Below, in pieces: positions 9,340-17,936 of a stretch of DNA of 64,000 nt; positions within the stretch are counted from its first letter, which is position 1, and every line of letters begins with the position of its first letter. The stretch covers positions 248,001 through 312,000 of the forward strand of contig NZ_JAFCKS010000005.1 of assembly GCF_018129995.1 (NCBI RefSeq), given 5' to 3'. The notes under the pieces were generated by a model, which was not told the origin of the DNA, made no database searches, and was given only the letters and a program-made list of their open reading frames with translations. The position numbers and the translations under genes were made by a program. The stretch comes from Bradyrhizobium sp. SZCCT0153. Its GTDB lineage: Bacteria; Pseudomonadota; Alphaproteobacteria; Rhizobiales; Xanthobacteraceae.

Positions 9340-10135
9340 TCACGCTGCTTTCACCAGCACGTCAGTCAACCAATCCGGCTCGCCGATCATGACCGAGTGG
9401 CCAGATGTCGTGTTTTCGAGGACAGTCCAGGAATTGTCCGACTTGCACTCCGCTGCCGCTTTGTCCAAGGCGGCTAACTGGAATTTGGGTAAACGGATGT
9501 AGGTCTTCTTCGCGACCTTTTCGCGTGCGCCGGAGAGCTTCGCCGGTTGCAGCCACGTCCCAATCGGTTGCGGTGTTACTTTTGATAGAACCCAAGCGAC
9601 GTCTTTGGGATCGCTAAAGGCCGTCGGAGGGAGCGCTTTGGGGGCCGGACGGCTGATCGCGCCCTCCTCGATCGGGAAGGGCACCAGGTCTCGAAATGAC
9701 TGGCCGTCGGCGGGCTTTATTGCATCAACCCAAACGATAGATGATACGCGGTTTCCGATACGTTCAAGAGCACCCGACGCGGGACATCCGGCATACGAAT
9801 GGGCAACGAGGCAAATGTCCGTGAGGTCTTCCCATTCGACCAGATTTGCGATGTCACTAATGTGCGTGTCGAGATTTATGTCTTTGCTGAGGAGGTGCGA
9901 GCGTTCAGCCAATCCCGAGCGTAAACGCATAGACTTTATGGCCCTGTTTTTCGAGCCTCTCGGTCACACGATGCCAACACCACGCGCCGTAAAAGGCGCC
10001 ACCAATCAGAACAAAAGTCTTTGGCGCGGATTGAGCGCGCGCACTGCCGATGCCTGATGAAGTTACCGAGACTGCACTTATTCCGGCCGCGACGCCGCCG
10101 ATCAATCTGCGGCGGGTGACATTTTGCAAAGTCAT
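9340..10135 (-). pseudogene. Alpha/beta hydrolase with Tat signal, disrupted by a frameshift
   Basis: The 5' part (10135-9905) encodes MTLQNVTRRRLIGG, a twin-arginine signal, followed by the hydrolase start TFVLIGGAFYGAWCW and HKVYAFTL. It then runs into TGA at 9905-9907. The rest continues in another frame (from ~9917 to 9340) with GLAERSHLLSKDINLDTHI, the nucleophile elbow AHSYAG and the late catalytic His in TSGHSVMIGEP. Splicing the two frames near 9917-9920 restores a normal ~265-residue esterase-like protein; a +1 or -2 base change explains it. GGGAGG seven bases before ATG 10135 is a good ribosome site. It could be a real pseudogene or a sequencing error. Confidence 0.78.
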
Positions 10136-10369
10136 GAAATCCCTCCCGTGCAAGAATATGAGTTCAATATCAGTGCGACTATCTAATCGCCAAAATTGGA
10201 TTGGGGGAAGACGAGTGCCGCCGGCTTGGAAGGAATTTTTTGATCCAGTCGGTGACTTCTGAATGGGGTATTTGCGGCCGAACGGACAATCCTCTCCATG
10301 TCCGATTTATCCCCGATAACGACCGGCAGACGTGCCCGGACTTCGGTTAGCTGAGCAGTCCGCTGATGT

Positions 10370-10657
10370 TCAGATGCCGGGAAATGCCCAAACATTTATG
10401 GTAGCGGCACCCTCGCGCAGCTTCTTGATGGGCACATAGTCTGGAGAATTCCAGAAGGCACGGATAGCCTCCATCGCGGGAAACTCGAACATCACGACTG
10501 GTCGCGTGTCGTGCTCGCCTTCGAGTACTTCCACCTTTGCGCCTCTCGCGACAAGTTTGCCGCCAAAGGAAGCGATGAATGGAACGACCGCCTCGCGGTA
10601 CTTCTGATATTTGGGTTCGTCGGCAATGGTCGCTTGAACAACAAGATATGCAGGCAT
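10370..10657 (-). CDS. DUF1330 domain protein (dimeric alpha-beta barrel)
   Basis: A 95-residue protein matching the DUF1330 pattern: MPAYLVVQATIADEPKYQKY at the start, a central FGGKLVARG, then the VVMFEFPAMEAIRAFWNSPDY segment typical of the fold. The family adopts a ferredoxin-like dimeric alpha-beta barrel; its biochemical role is unknown. It lies on the same strand as the broken hydrolase, ~235 bp upstream of it, inside the patch bracketed by the two murJ ends, so it may be acquired cargo. No signal peptide is seen. Confidence 0.82.
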   Translation of the reverse strand: MPAYLVVQATIADEPKYQKYREAVVPFIASFGGKLVARGAKVEVLEGEHDTRPVVMFEFPAMEAIRAFWNSPDYVPIKKLREGAATINVWAFPGI

Positions 10658-10758
10658 AATCGACCTTCATTTTTCATTTGCGCCGGGAAAATCGAATGGT
10701 CCAAGCGTAGTCACTCTCCGGGCCGCCGTCCATGATGCCAATGCGTGCTTGGCAGCAA

Positions 10759-11050
10759 AATCCGCTGCTGGTGCTGTCCTTCGCCGTGCGGCGAGGCTTC
10801 CTCGTGCGGGACCGCGCCTGGCTGTTGTCCCTCGACAAATTCCCGCTCACCGGACTTATCCTGGCCGCCGACTTCTGGCTGATCGCACGCGTCAGTGGTG
10901 TCTATTTTGCTTCGATGCCTCTCCGGGATGAATTGACGCTCGCGCTATTGGCCGTCGGCGGCACGATCGTCTATGCCCTCGTGATCCTCGCGCTGTTCGG
11001 CCGCCGCTGGTTGGTCTCGCTGGTGCGTGGCGAGGCGAGCTTCAATAGAC
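10759..11050 (+). pseudogene. Decayed duplicate of the murJ 3' end
   Basis: The translation in frame with 10732 repeats the last ~91 residues of MurJ: VRRGFLVRDRAWLLSLDKF against VRRGFLVPDRAWLLSLAKF, TGLILAADFWLIAR against TGLILAASFWLIAR, and VGGTIVYALVILALFGRRW against VGGTIVYTLAILVLFGRSW. DNA similarity continues some 20 bp past the true murJ stop, but here TAG is GAG, so the frame reads on to 11109. A middle block (residues after IAR) is diverged. No N-terminal part of murJ is present, so this cannot make a flippase. It marks the far border of the accessory segment 9235-10758. Confidence 0.8.
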
Positions 11051-11140
11051 GGACGCGCGGGAGCGGACGCTCGCCCCCAGAGTGTAAGCAACATCCGCAC
11101 ATCTCTTGATTTTACACGATTGCCGTGGTACTGGCATCTC

Positions 11141-11218
11141 ATGATCAAATCGTCGCGCAAACTCAACTGCAACCACATGACCCGCTTCGGCCGGGCCGTG
11201 GGAGGAGTCGTGCGCTAG
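11141..11218 (+). CDS. Possible 25-residue peptide ORF ahead of a terminator
   Basis: ATG 11141 to TAG 11216-11218 encodes a short basic peptide (MIKSSRKLNCNH, ending RFGRAVGGVVR). A strong hairpin with a T-run (11245-11278) follows at once, so a short independent transcript ending here is plausible. This could be a small mRNA, a leader or a regulatory RNA in which the frame is accidental. There is no clear ribosome site. Support is weak. Confidence 0.2.
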   Translation: MIKSSRKLNCNHMTRFGRAVGGVVR

Positions 11219-11244
11219 AATTCGACGACGACATCTTTTCCACC

Positions 11245-11278
11245 AGGCCCCGCCGGCATCGGACGGGGCCTTTTGTTT
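11245..11278 (+). terminator. Rho-independent terminator
   Basis: AGGCCCCG (11245-11252) pairs with CGGGGCC(T) (11264-11271) around an 11-base loop and is followed by TTTTGTTT. It lies upstream of the DUF1127 gene, so it ends a transcript starting before it (the murJ fragment region or the small ORF at 11141). Confidence 0.65.
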
Positions 11279-11316
11279 GGCCACGCTCCCTGCCGGCACA
11301 ACAGCAGGAGCGTCCG

Positions 11317-11592
11317 ATGCCACCTCAATTGACGAGCAGCACATCCGCGACGGAGGGCGATGCCGCGAGGCTCCGCCTCGACCTCTCCACCGTCTTGAGC
11401 CTGCTCAAGCGATACTGGTTTGCGTTTCAGGCGCGGCGCCGAGGCCAGCGAGTTACCTTGCAGGACCTGAGCGACAGGGAGTTGATGGATATCGGCCTAA
11501 CGCGTTCCGAGATCGACCACATCACGCCTGAACGGGCTATCGACAGGCTGAGAGATCGCGTCGCGGATCCATGGAGTCGAGGCGTGATGTGA
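11317..11592 (+). CDS. DUF1127 small protein
   Basis: A 91-residue protein with a C-terminal DUF1127 motif: YWFAFQARRRGQ, LQDLSDRELMDIGLTRSEI, then DHI. The family is abundant in Rhizobiales; some short members act in RNA turnover and phosphate or carbon metabolism. The N-terminal ~35 residues (Ser/Thr/Ala-rich) are an extension beyond the ~45-residue core. ATG 11317 is chosen for the CAGGAG six bases before it; upstream in-frame sequence crosses the terminator at 11245-11278. The neighbours give no functional hint. Confidence 0.78.
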   Translation: MPPQLTSSTSATEGDAARLRLDLSTVLSLLKRYWFAFQARRRGQRVTLQDLSDRELMDIGLTRSEIDHITPERAIDRLRDRVADPWSRGVM

Positions 11593-11849
11593 ATGATCAA
11601 ACGGCCGGAAGGGGACATGCGCTTTGCGAACGAGCGGCGGGCAGCACGCTGCCTGTTCTGCATTGCGAGACGAGTTCGGCAACTATCGTGCCATCAACCG
11701 GACCGGTCCTCACAGGGAAATGAGCGGGCTGCGACCTTTCCGTCATGACGGGCGTGGGTGCTGGGCGATCCATGCGCCTAAACTCGTTTGCCTTGCCAGT
11801 TTTTCCACGGCAATATGCCGGCAAAACAACCATAGGACGGGACAAGAAA

Positions 11850-14159
11850 ATGGCGGCTCCCATCAAGTTCGGCGTTGGCCAAAGCGTGCTGCGCAAGGAG
11901 GATGACGCGCTCATCCGCGGCAAGGGCCGCTATACTGATGATTACGCGCCGCAGGCCGCGCTCCGTTGCCTGATGCTGCGCTCGCCGCACGCGCATGCCA
12001 AGTTCGCCATCGATGCGAGCCGCGCCCGCGGCTTGCCGGGCGTTGCCTTGATTCTGACCGCTGCCGACGTCGCCGATCTCGGCGATCTGCCCTGCCTGTT
12101 CAATCTCGAGACCGACCCGTTCAAGGGGCCTCCCTATCCGATCCTCGCCAAGGATGAAGTGCGCCATGTCGGCGATTCCGTCGCCTTCGTCGTCGCCGAG
12201 ACCATCGACCAGGCCCGCGACGCGATCGAGGCGATCGAGGTCAAATGGAGCCCGTTGCCGGCGGTGACCGGCGTCGTCAATGCCGTCAAGAAGGGGGCGC
12301 CGCAGGTCTGGCCGGACAAGGCCGGCAACGTGCTGTTCGACGTTTCGATCGGCGACAAGAAAGCGACCGAAGCCGCGTTCGCCAAGGCGCATGCGGTCGC
12401 CGAGATCTCCATCGTCAATCCGCGCGTGGTCGCAAGCTTCATGGAGGCGCGCGCGGCCGTTTGCGAATACGACGCCAAGCGCGACCATCTGACGCTGACG
12501 GTCGGCAGCCAGGGCAGCCACCGCCTGCGCGACATCCTGTGCCAGAACGTGCTGAAGATTCCCACCGACAGGATGCGGGTGATCTGCCCCGACGTCGGCG
12601 GTGGGTTCGGCACGAAACTGTTCCCTTATCGCGAATACGCCTTGCTGGCGGTGGCGGCCAAAAAACTGAAGAAGACGGTGAAGTGGGCGGCGGACCGCAC
12701 TGAGCACTTCATGGGCGATGCGCAGGGCCGCGACAATGTGACCACCGCCAAGATGGCGCTGGCCGAGGACGGCAAGTTCCTCGCGATGGATTGCGACCTG
12801 ATGGGCGACATGGGCGCCTATCTGTCGACCTTCGGGCCCTACATCCCGCATGGCGGTGCCGGCATGCTGCCGGGCCTCTACGACATCCAGGCGTTCCACT
12901 GCCGGGTGCGCACCATCTTCACCAACAGCGTGCCGGTGGATGCCTATCGCGGTGCGGGCCGGCCCGAGGCCGCTTACGTCATCGAGCGCCTCGTGGATGC
13001 CTGCGCGCGAAAGCTCGACATGACGGTGGATGCCATCCGCCGCAAGAACTTCATCCAGCCGAAGGCGTTGCCGTACAAGACGGCCACGGGCAAGGTCTAT
13101 GATTCCGGCGACTTCGCCGCGCATCTCAAGCGCGCAATGGAGATCGCCGAGTGGAAGGAATTTCCCAAGCGCGCCAAGCTGGCCAAAAAGCACGGCCTGA
13201 TCCGCGGCATCGGGCTTGCGAGCTATGTCGAGGTCTGCGGCACCATGGGCGAGGAGACCGCCAATGTGCGGATGGATCCGAACGGCGATATCACCGTCCT
13301 GATCGGTACGCAGTCGAGCGGGCAGGGCCACCAGACCGCCTATGCGCAAATCGTCGCCGAGCAGTTCGGCGTTGCGCCCGAGCGCGTGCACATCCATCAA
13401 GGCGACACCGACGAGATCGCGACCGGTCTCGGCACCGGCGGTTCGGCTTCGATCCCGTCGGGCGGCGTCAGCGTCGAACGCGCCACGCGCGAGCTTGGGC
13501 AGAAGCTGAAGGAGATCGCGGCGCAGGCGCTGGAAGCCAGTGCCGGCGACCTCGAGATTACCGACGGCGTTGTGCGCATCGCAGGTACCGACCGTTCGAT
13601 CTCGTTCGCCGATATCGCCAAGCGTCCCGGCGCCGATCCGTCGAAGCTCAATGCGAGCGCGACCTTTGCCAGCGCCGACGGCACCTATCCCAACGGCACC
13701 CATGTCGCGGAAGTCGAGATCGACCCTGCCACCGGCATCATCAAGATCGTCAACTACGTGATCGTCGACGATTTCGGCAAGACGCTCAATCCGCTGCTTT
13801 TGGCCGGACAGGTGCATGGCGGCGCCATGCAGGGCATCGGCCAGGCGCTGATGGAGCAGGTGGTCTACGGCGCGGGCGACGGCCAGCTGATCACCGCGAC
13901 CTTCATGGACTACGCGCTGCCGCGCGCGGCGGACGGGCCCGACTTCGTGTTCGAGACCGCCAACGTTCCCTGCACGACCAATCCTCTGGGAGTGAAGGGG
14001 GCGGGCGAGGCCGGTGCGATCGGCTCCTGCCCCGCCGTCGTCAACGCCATCGTCGACGGCCTCTGGCGCGAATACAAGATCGACCACATCGACATGCCGG
14101 CGACGCCGGAGCGGGTCTGGGTCGCCATCAACGAGCACCATCGCCGTCACAGCCTCTAA
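11850..14159 (+). CDS. Xanthine dehydrogenase-family molybdopterin subunit (form II CoxL-like)
   Basis: A 769-residue large subunit of the molybdenum hydroxylase family. AYRGAGR at residues 365-371 is the form II active-site signature, unlike the AYRCSFR of true CO dehydrogenase, so CO oxidation is unlikely; an aldehyde or heterocycle substrate is more probable. The cofactor loop VGGGFGTK and the catalytic Glu (E720, in GAGEAGAIGS) are present. ATG 11850 starts the conserved KFGVGQSVLRKEDDALIRGKG; upstream codons from 11745 look non-coding. The usual FAD (medium) and 2Fe-2S (small) subunit genes are absent on both sides. A c-type cytochrome gene follows 89 bp downstream, a possible electron acceptor. 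Confidence 0.88.
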   Translation: MAAPIKFGVGQSVLRKEDDALIRGKGRYTDDYAPQAALRCLMLRSPHAHAKFAIDASRARGLPGVALILTAADVADLGDLPCLFNLETDPFKGPPYPILAKDEVRHVGDSVAFVVAETIDQARDAIEAIEVKWSPLPAVTGVVNAVKKGAPQVWPDKAGNVLFDVSIGDKKATEAAFAKAHAVAEISIVNPRVVASFMEARAAVCEYDAKRDHLTLTVGSQGSHRLRDILCQNVLKIPTDRMRVICPDVGGGFGTKLFPYREYALLAVAAKKLKKTVKWAADRTEHFMGDAQGRDNVTTAKMALAEDGKFLAMDCDLMGDMGAYLSTFGPYIPHGGAGMLPGLYDIQAFHCRVRTIFTNSVPVDAYRGAGRPEAAYVIERLVDACARKLDMTVDAIRRKNFIQPKALPYKTATGKVYDSGDFAAHLKRAMEIAEWKEFPKRAKLAKKHGLIRGIGLASYVEVCGTMGEETANVRMDPNGDITVLIGTQSSGQGHQTAYAQIVAEQFGVAPERVHIHQGDTDEIATGLGTGGSASIPSGGVSVERATRELGQKLKEIAAQALEASAGDLEITDGVVRIAGTDRSISFADIAKRPGADPSKLNASATFASADGTYPNGTHVAEVEIDPATGIIKIVNYVIVDDFGKTLNPLLLAGQVHGGAMQGIGQALMEQVVYGAGDGQLITATFMDYALPRAADGPDFVFETANVPCTTNPLGVKGAGEAGAIGSCPAVVNAIVDGLWREYKIDHIDMPATPERVWVAINEHHRRHSL

Positions 14160-14248
14160 GCTGCGACCTTCGGCGGCGGGAATAAACGCCCGCCGCCGGG
14201 TTCTATCCATGATGGCCCCCAACCTCTGCGACCCGGAGAAACATTCCG

Positions 14249-14698
14249 ATGAAACGGACCATGATTGTCGTGAGCATCCTCTTGCTGGGTGCGGGCGCCG
14301 TGATGGCGCAGCAGGAGATTGCCGTGCAGCAGGACAACCTGATGCGTTCGATCGCCAAGAACCAGTATGGCGTCATCCTGAAGATGACGAAGGGCGATAT
14401 CCCCTACGACCAGAAGGCCGTCGATCAGGCCATCGCAAGCATCGAGGCCGACGTCGCCAAAATCGCAAAAACCTTCGAGGTCAATCCCAAACAGGACGTG
14501 GTGAACGCCACCTACGGTGCATCATCAAAAGTCTGGCAGAACAAGGCCGATTTCGACTCCAAGATTCCGCCGGTGCAGAAGGCGATCACCGAGGTCAAGG
14601 GCAAGATCAGCGATGTGGCGAGCCTGAAGGCCGCCTACACTGCGATCAACGACCGCTGCAACGATTGCCATGAGACCTATCGGGTCAAATTGAAGTAG
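14249..14698 (+). CDS. Cytochrome c-556/c'-like monoheme protein
   Basis: A 149-residue periplasmic protein with a cleavable signal (hydrophobic 5-20, cleavage near VMAQQ). It has a four-helix-bundle body and a single C-terminal heme site CNDCHETY near residue 138, the hallmark of class II cytochromes (c', c-556). The sixth-ligand Met of low-spin members may be one of the Mets in the first helix (NLMRSI). It is 89 bp downstream of the CoxL-like subunit on the same strand, so a shared transcript and electron-transfer role is possible but inferred. Confidence 0.87.
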   Translation: MKRTMIVVSILLLGAGAVMAQQEIAVQQDNLMRSIAKNQYGVILKMTKGDIPYDQKAVDQAIASIEADVAKIAKTFEVNPKQDVVNATYGASSKVWQNKADFDSKIPPVQKAITEVKGKISDVASLKAAYTAINDRCNDCHETYRVKLK

Positions 14699-14709
14699 CG
14701 GTTGCAGCT

Positions 14710-14778
14710 TGTAGTCTGGATGGAGCGGCTTGTCCGCCGTAGCTCGTAGAGCGAAGGCGGAAGCGAAATCCGGGCTAC
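14710..14778. repeat. Intergenic inverted repeat (GTAG-TCTGG / CCGGG-CTAC type)
   Basis: Outer ends GTAGTCTGGATGGAGCG and AATCCGGGCTAC are imperfect inverted copies; an inner palindrome TCCGCC...GGCGGA lies between them. Ends of the same kind (GTAGCCC...GGGCTAC) border the element at 44979-45041. It fills most of the gap before the terminator at 14791; no gene is seen in the remainder of 14826-15045. Confidence 0.6.
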
Positions 14779-14790
14779 CAGGAACTCAGA

Positions 14791-14825
14791 AAGGGCGGCC
14801 TGCGTAAGCAACCGCCCCTTTTTTG
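14791..14825 (+). terminator. Rho-independent terminator after the cytochrome gene
   Basis: GGGCGG (14793-14798) pairs with CCGCCC (14812-14817) and is followed by CTTTTTTG. It probably ends the coxL-like/cytochrome transcript. Confidence 0.7.
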
Positions 14826-15045
14826 TTGTGTGACGTGACCAGCGGCCGCAACGGCGGCGCGCGGCGCAGCAGGAAATTCTGTTCGCAAGGCCTGACGGAT
14901 CGTCGTTGGAGCAGCTATCTTTGCTCCAGCCGCCGCGACAGTGATGTGAGCCATTGGATGCTGGCGCATCTCGCTCCCTTACCGCTCCACTCGACGGAGT
15001 TCCAGCACGCGGCGAACAGCTCAATCAGGAACAGCGAGACAGGCC

Positions 15046-16329
15046 ATGGCAAAACCGTTCCCGTCGAAGACTCACATCGGCAACCATATGCTGCATCCGG
15101 AAACGCTGATGCTGACCTATGGCTATGATCCGCAACTGTCGGAAGGCGCCATCAAGCCGCCGGTGTTCCTGACCTCGACCTTCGTGTTCAGGACGGCCGA
15201 GGACGGCCAGGACTTTTTCGATTTCGTCGCCGGCCGGCGCGAGCCGCCGGAAGGGATGGGCGCGGGCCTGGTCTATTCGCGCTTCAATCATCCCAACAGC
15301 GAAATCGTCGAGGACAGGCTCGCGATCTACGAGCGCACCGAGAGCTGCGCGCTGTTCTCATCCGGGATGGCGGCCATCGCAACCACGATCCTGGCTTTCG
15401 TCCGCCCTGGCGATGTCATTCTGCACTCCCAGCCGCTCTACGGCGGGACGGAAACCCTGCTGACGAACACGCTCTCGCGCCTGTCGATCGGCGCCGTTGG
15501 CTTCGCCGATGGCGTCGATGAAGCCGTGGTCAGCCAGGCCGCGGAGGAGGCCATGGGCAAGGGCCGGGTTTCGATGATCCTGATCGAAACCCCGGCCAAC
15601 CCGACCAACGGGCTGGTCGACGTTGCGATGATGCGCCGTATCGCCGAGGCGATCGGAAAGCGCCAGGGACACGTTCCGATCATCGCCTGCGACAATACGC
15701 TGCTCGGGCCGGTGTTTCAGCGGCCGATCGAGCACGGCGCGGACATCTCACTGTACTCGCTCACGAAATATGTCGGCGGTCATTCCGACCTGATCGCGGG
15801 CGCCGCGCTCGGAGCGAGGGCGGTCGTGAAAGGCATCAAGGCGCTGAGAGGCGCCATCGGCACCCAGCTCGATCCGCATTCCTGCTGGATGATCAACCGG
15901 TCGCTCGAGACGCTGAGCCTGCGCATGGAGAAGGCCGATACGAATGCGCGTGTCGTGGCGGACTATCTGCGCGATCATCCGAAGGTGGCCAAGGTCCACT
16001 ACCTCGGTCATCACGACGAAGCTTCGCCGGCCGGACAAGTGTTCGCGCGGCAATGCCTGGGGGCAGGATCCACGTTCTCGTTCGACATCGTCGGCGGCAA
16101 GGGGGCGGCGGTGAAATTCCTCAACGCGCTGCAGATACTCAAGCTGGCGGTGAGCCTTGGCGGCACGGAATCGCTGGCGAGCCTGCCGGCTACCATGACC
16201 CATTCCGGCGTTCCCGCCGACATCCGCCGGAAGATCGGCATCCTCGATTCCACGATCCGGCTGTCGATCGGCATCGAAAACCCGTCGGACCTGATCGCCG
16301 ATCTCTCGCAGGCGCTGAACGCGGCTTGA
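15046..16329 (+). CDS. Cystathionine gamma-synthase-family PLP enzyme
   Basis: A 427-residue Cys/Met-metabolism enzyme (trans-sulfuration family: cystathionine synthase/lyase, methionine gamma-lyase, O-acetylhomoserine sulfhydrylase). Visible features are YSRFNHPNSEIVEDRLA, SSGMAAIATT (phosphate loop), the stacking Tyr in HSQPLYGGTE, ETPANPTNGLVD, the PLP lysine in YSLTKYVGGHSDL and the late Arg-containing IRLSIGIENPSDLI. The extra REPPEGMGAGL insertion near residue 65 places it in a subgroup common in alphaproteobacteria with unsettled substrate. It ends just before a 12-bp bidirectional terminator and is probably monocistronic. Confidence 0.87.
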   Translation: MAKPFPSKTHIGNHMLHPETLMLTYGYDPQLSEGAIKPPVFLTSTFVFRTAEDGQDFFDFVAGRREPPEGMGAGLVYSRFNHPNSEIVEDRLAIYERTESCALFSSGMAAIATTILAFVRPGDVILHSQPLYGGTETLLTNTLSRLSIGAVGFADGVDEAVVSQAAEEAMGKGRVSMILIETPANPTNGLVDVAMMRRIAEAIGKRQGHVPIIACDNTLLGPVFQRPIEHGADISLYSLTKYVGGHSDLIAGAALGARAVVKGIKALRGAIGTQLDPHSCWMINRSLETLSLRMEKADTNARVVADYLRDHPKVAKVHYLGHHDEASPAGQVFARQCLGAGSTFSFDIVGGKGAAVKFLNALQILKLAVSLGGTESLASLPATMTHSGVPADIRRKIGILDSTIRLSIGIENPSDLIADLSQALNAA

Positions 16330-16355
16330 GCGCAATCGGGTCCTGTCGAATCGAA

Positions 16356-16387
16356 AAGGCCGGACGCCCTCTCCAGCGTCCGGCCTT
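16356..16387. terminator. Bidirectional terminator hairpin
   Basis: Perfect 12-bp arms AAGGCCGGACGC (16356-16367) and GCGTCCGGCCTT (16376-16387) around an 8-base loop, placed between two convergent genes (the PLP enzyme and the CHRD protein). Its T-tract is short on the + strand and better on the - strand (AAAA at 16354-16357 reads as TTTT). Confidence 0.75.
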
Positions 16388-16410
16388 CGCCGACGAAACA
16401 GCCTCGAGAA

Positions 16411-16827
16411 TTACTTCGTCACCTGGCCGCGGATCTCGCCGCCCGGATTGGCCGCGGTGTGGATGTTGACGTAGAGCTTGCCGGCGAGCAGATCGGCGGC
16501 CTGCGCGTCGGTCAGCGTCGCGGAGCCCTCGACCGGGCTTTTGGCGGCGCCCGGGATCGGGACCGCGACGCCGGCGTTCTTGCCGGCTTCGGCAGGTCCG
16601 TGGAAATGGGCGGCGGTGGCGGGGCCGGACAGGCCCGAATAAGTGAGCTTCCAGGACAGTTTCTTGCTGGCGGCGTCGTAGTCCAGATCGGCCGTTCCAG
16701 TGCCGCTGCTAGTCGTTGCGGGCACCTCGGACTTGGCGTCAAGCGTTGCTTTCAGCTTGTCCGCGTTGGCCGAACCGGCAAACGCAACGGCACCTAGCAC
16801 TGACATGGCGATAGCGGTCTTGTTCAT
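16411..16827 (-). CDS. Secreted CHRD domain protein
   Basis: A 138-residue protein with a signal peptide (cleavage around SANADKL, residue ~22). One CHRD domain fills the rest: KLSWKLTYSGLSG, the conserved TAAHFHGPAEAGKNAG, and the ending KLYVNIHTAANPGGEIRGQV. CHRD domains were named from chordin and are common in secreted bacterial proteins of unknown function. A single gene facing the trans-sulfuration enzyme across a terminator. No catalytic role can be proposed. Confidence 0.9.
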   Translation of the reverse strand: MNKTAIAMSVLGAVAFAGSANADKLKATLDAKSEVPATTSSGTGTADLDYDAASKKLSWKLTYSGLSGPATAAHFHGPAEAGKNAGVAVPIPGAAKSPVEGSATLTDAQAADLLAGKLYVNIHTAANPGGEIRGQVTK

Positions 16828-16982
16828 GACTCTCTCCCTGCTGAACCCGTTTGGGCTGCCAAACTTCCAACAGCCGGCATCTCACTTTATTCCCGTTTCA
16901 GGCCGCGGCGAGCTAAATTCTTCGTGGCTGGAGCGGCGAAGACATCGATCATAAGGTTCTCCGCAAGGTTTGAAAGGACTGC

Positions 16983-17912
16983 ATGTTGCGACGAACAATT
17001 TCCGTGGTGCTGCTCGCCGCACTCGCCGCCGCCGGCGTCTATTGGTGGCTCAGCGCGCCGGTGGTGGCCGCCGCCGGCACTGCGCCTGCCCATGTCCCCA
17101 ATCTCGCCAACGGCGAGGTGATGTTCAACGCCGGCGGTTGCGCCTCATGCCATGCCGTTCCCGGCCAGCCCGACCGCACCAGGCTCGGCGGCGGCGTCGC
17201 CATCAAGTCGCCGTTCGGAACGTTCTACGCGCCGAACATCTCCTCCGATCGGACCTCCGGCATCGGCAAATGGAGCGACGCCGATTTCCTCAACGCGGTG
17301 ATGCACGGGGTGTCGCCGGACGGACAGCATTACTTTCCGGCGTTTCCCTATACGTCCTATCAGCATGCAAGGCGCGAGGATTTGCTCGATCTCTTCGCCT
17401 ATCTGAAAACGCTGCCGCCTGTTGAGGGCAAGGTACGCGACCACGACGTGCGCTTTCCGTTCAGCATAAGGCGCAACATCGGCATCTGGAAATTTCTGTT
17501 CATGGACGGCAAGCCGCTGGTCGCCGACGGCACCAGGTCACCGCAATGGAATCGCGGCGCCTATCTGGTCAACGGCTTGGGCCATTGCGCGGAGTGTCAC
17601 AGTCCGCGCAACGCGCTCGGCGGCATTATCTCCGGCGAACGCTTTGCCGGCGGGCCGAATCCGGAAGGCGAGGGATGGGTGCCCAACATCACCCAGAAGG
17701 GCCTCGGCGAGTGGAGCGCGAAGGATATTGCCTATTTCCTCAAGACCGGTGAATTGCCCGACGGCGACAGCGTCGGCGGCGCGATGACGCGCGTGATCAA
17801 GAACACCTCGCAATTGTCGGACGAGGATCTTGCGGCGATGGCGGACTATCTCAAGTCGCTGCCGCCGGTGGACGGCCCGCCGCGCCCCAAGCGCAAGGAG
17901 GGCGGCGCCTGA
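16983..17912 (+). CDS. Diheme c-type cytochrome
   Basis: A 309-residue exported protein: N-terminal signal/anchor (residues 4-22), then two class I cytochrome domains with heme sites CASCH (near residue 55) and CAECH (near residue 201). Candidate distal Met ligands lie in each domain (for example VMHGVSPDG and GGAMTRVI). The architecture matches cytochrome subunits that pair with periplasmic alcohol, sorbitol or gluconate dehydrogenases or with SorB-like partners. No dehydrogenase gene is adjacent, so the redox partner is unknown. The C-terminus is rich in Pro, Arg and Lys. Confidence 0.88.
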   Translation: MLRRTISVVLLAALAAAGVYWWLSAPVVAAAGTAPAHVPNLANGEVMFNAGGCASCHAVPGQPDRTRLGGGVAIKSPFGTFYAPNISSDRTSGIGKWSDADFLNAVMHGVSPDGQHYFPAFPYTSYQHARREDLLDLFAYLKTLPPVEGKVRDHDVRFPFSIRRNIGIWKFLFMDGKPLVADGTRSPQWNRGAYLVNGLGHCAECHSPRNALGGIISGERFAGGPNPEGEGWVPNITQKGLGEWSAKDIAYFLKTGELPDGDSVGGAMTRVIKNTSQLSDEDLAAMADYLKSLPPVDGPPRPKRKEGGA

Positions 17913-17936
17913 CGAGGCCCGCCCCTTTCCGGATGG

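Noticed and set aside
11850..14159. Assignment as carbon monoxide dehydrogenase large subunit
   Set aside because: The active-site loop reads AYRGAGR (form II), not AYRCSFR, and the other cox genes are absent.
11778..14222. An 814-codon minus frame opposite the CoxL-like gene
   Set aside because: Same shadow effect; the plus strand carries the complete molybdopterin subunit with active-site motifs.
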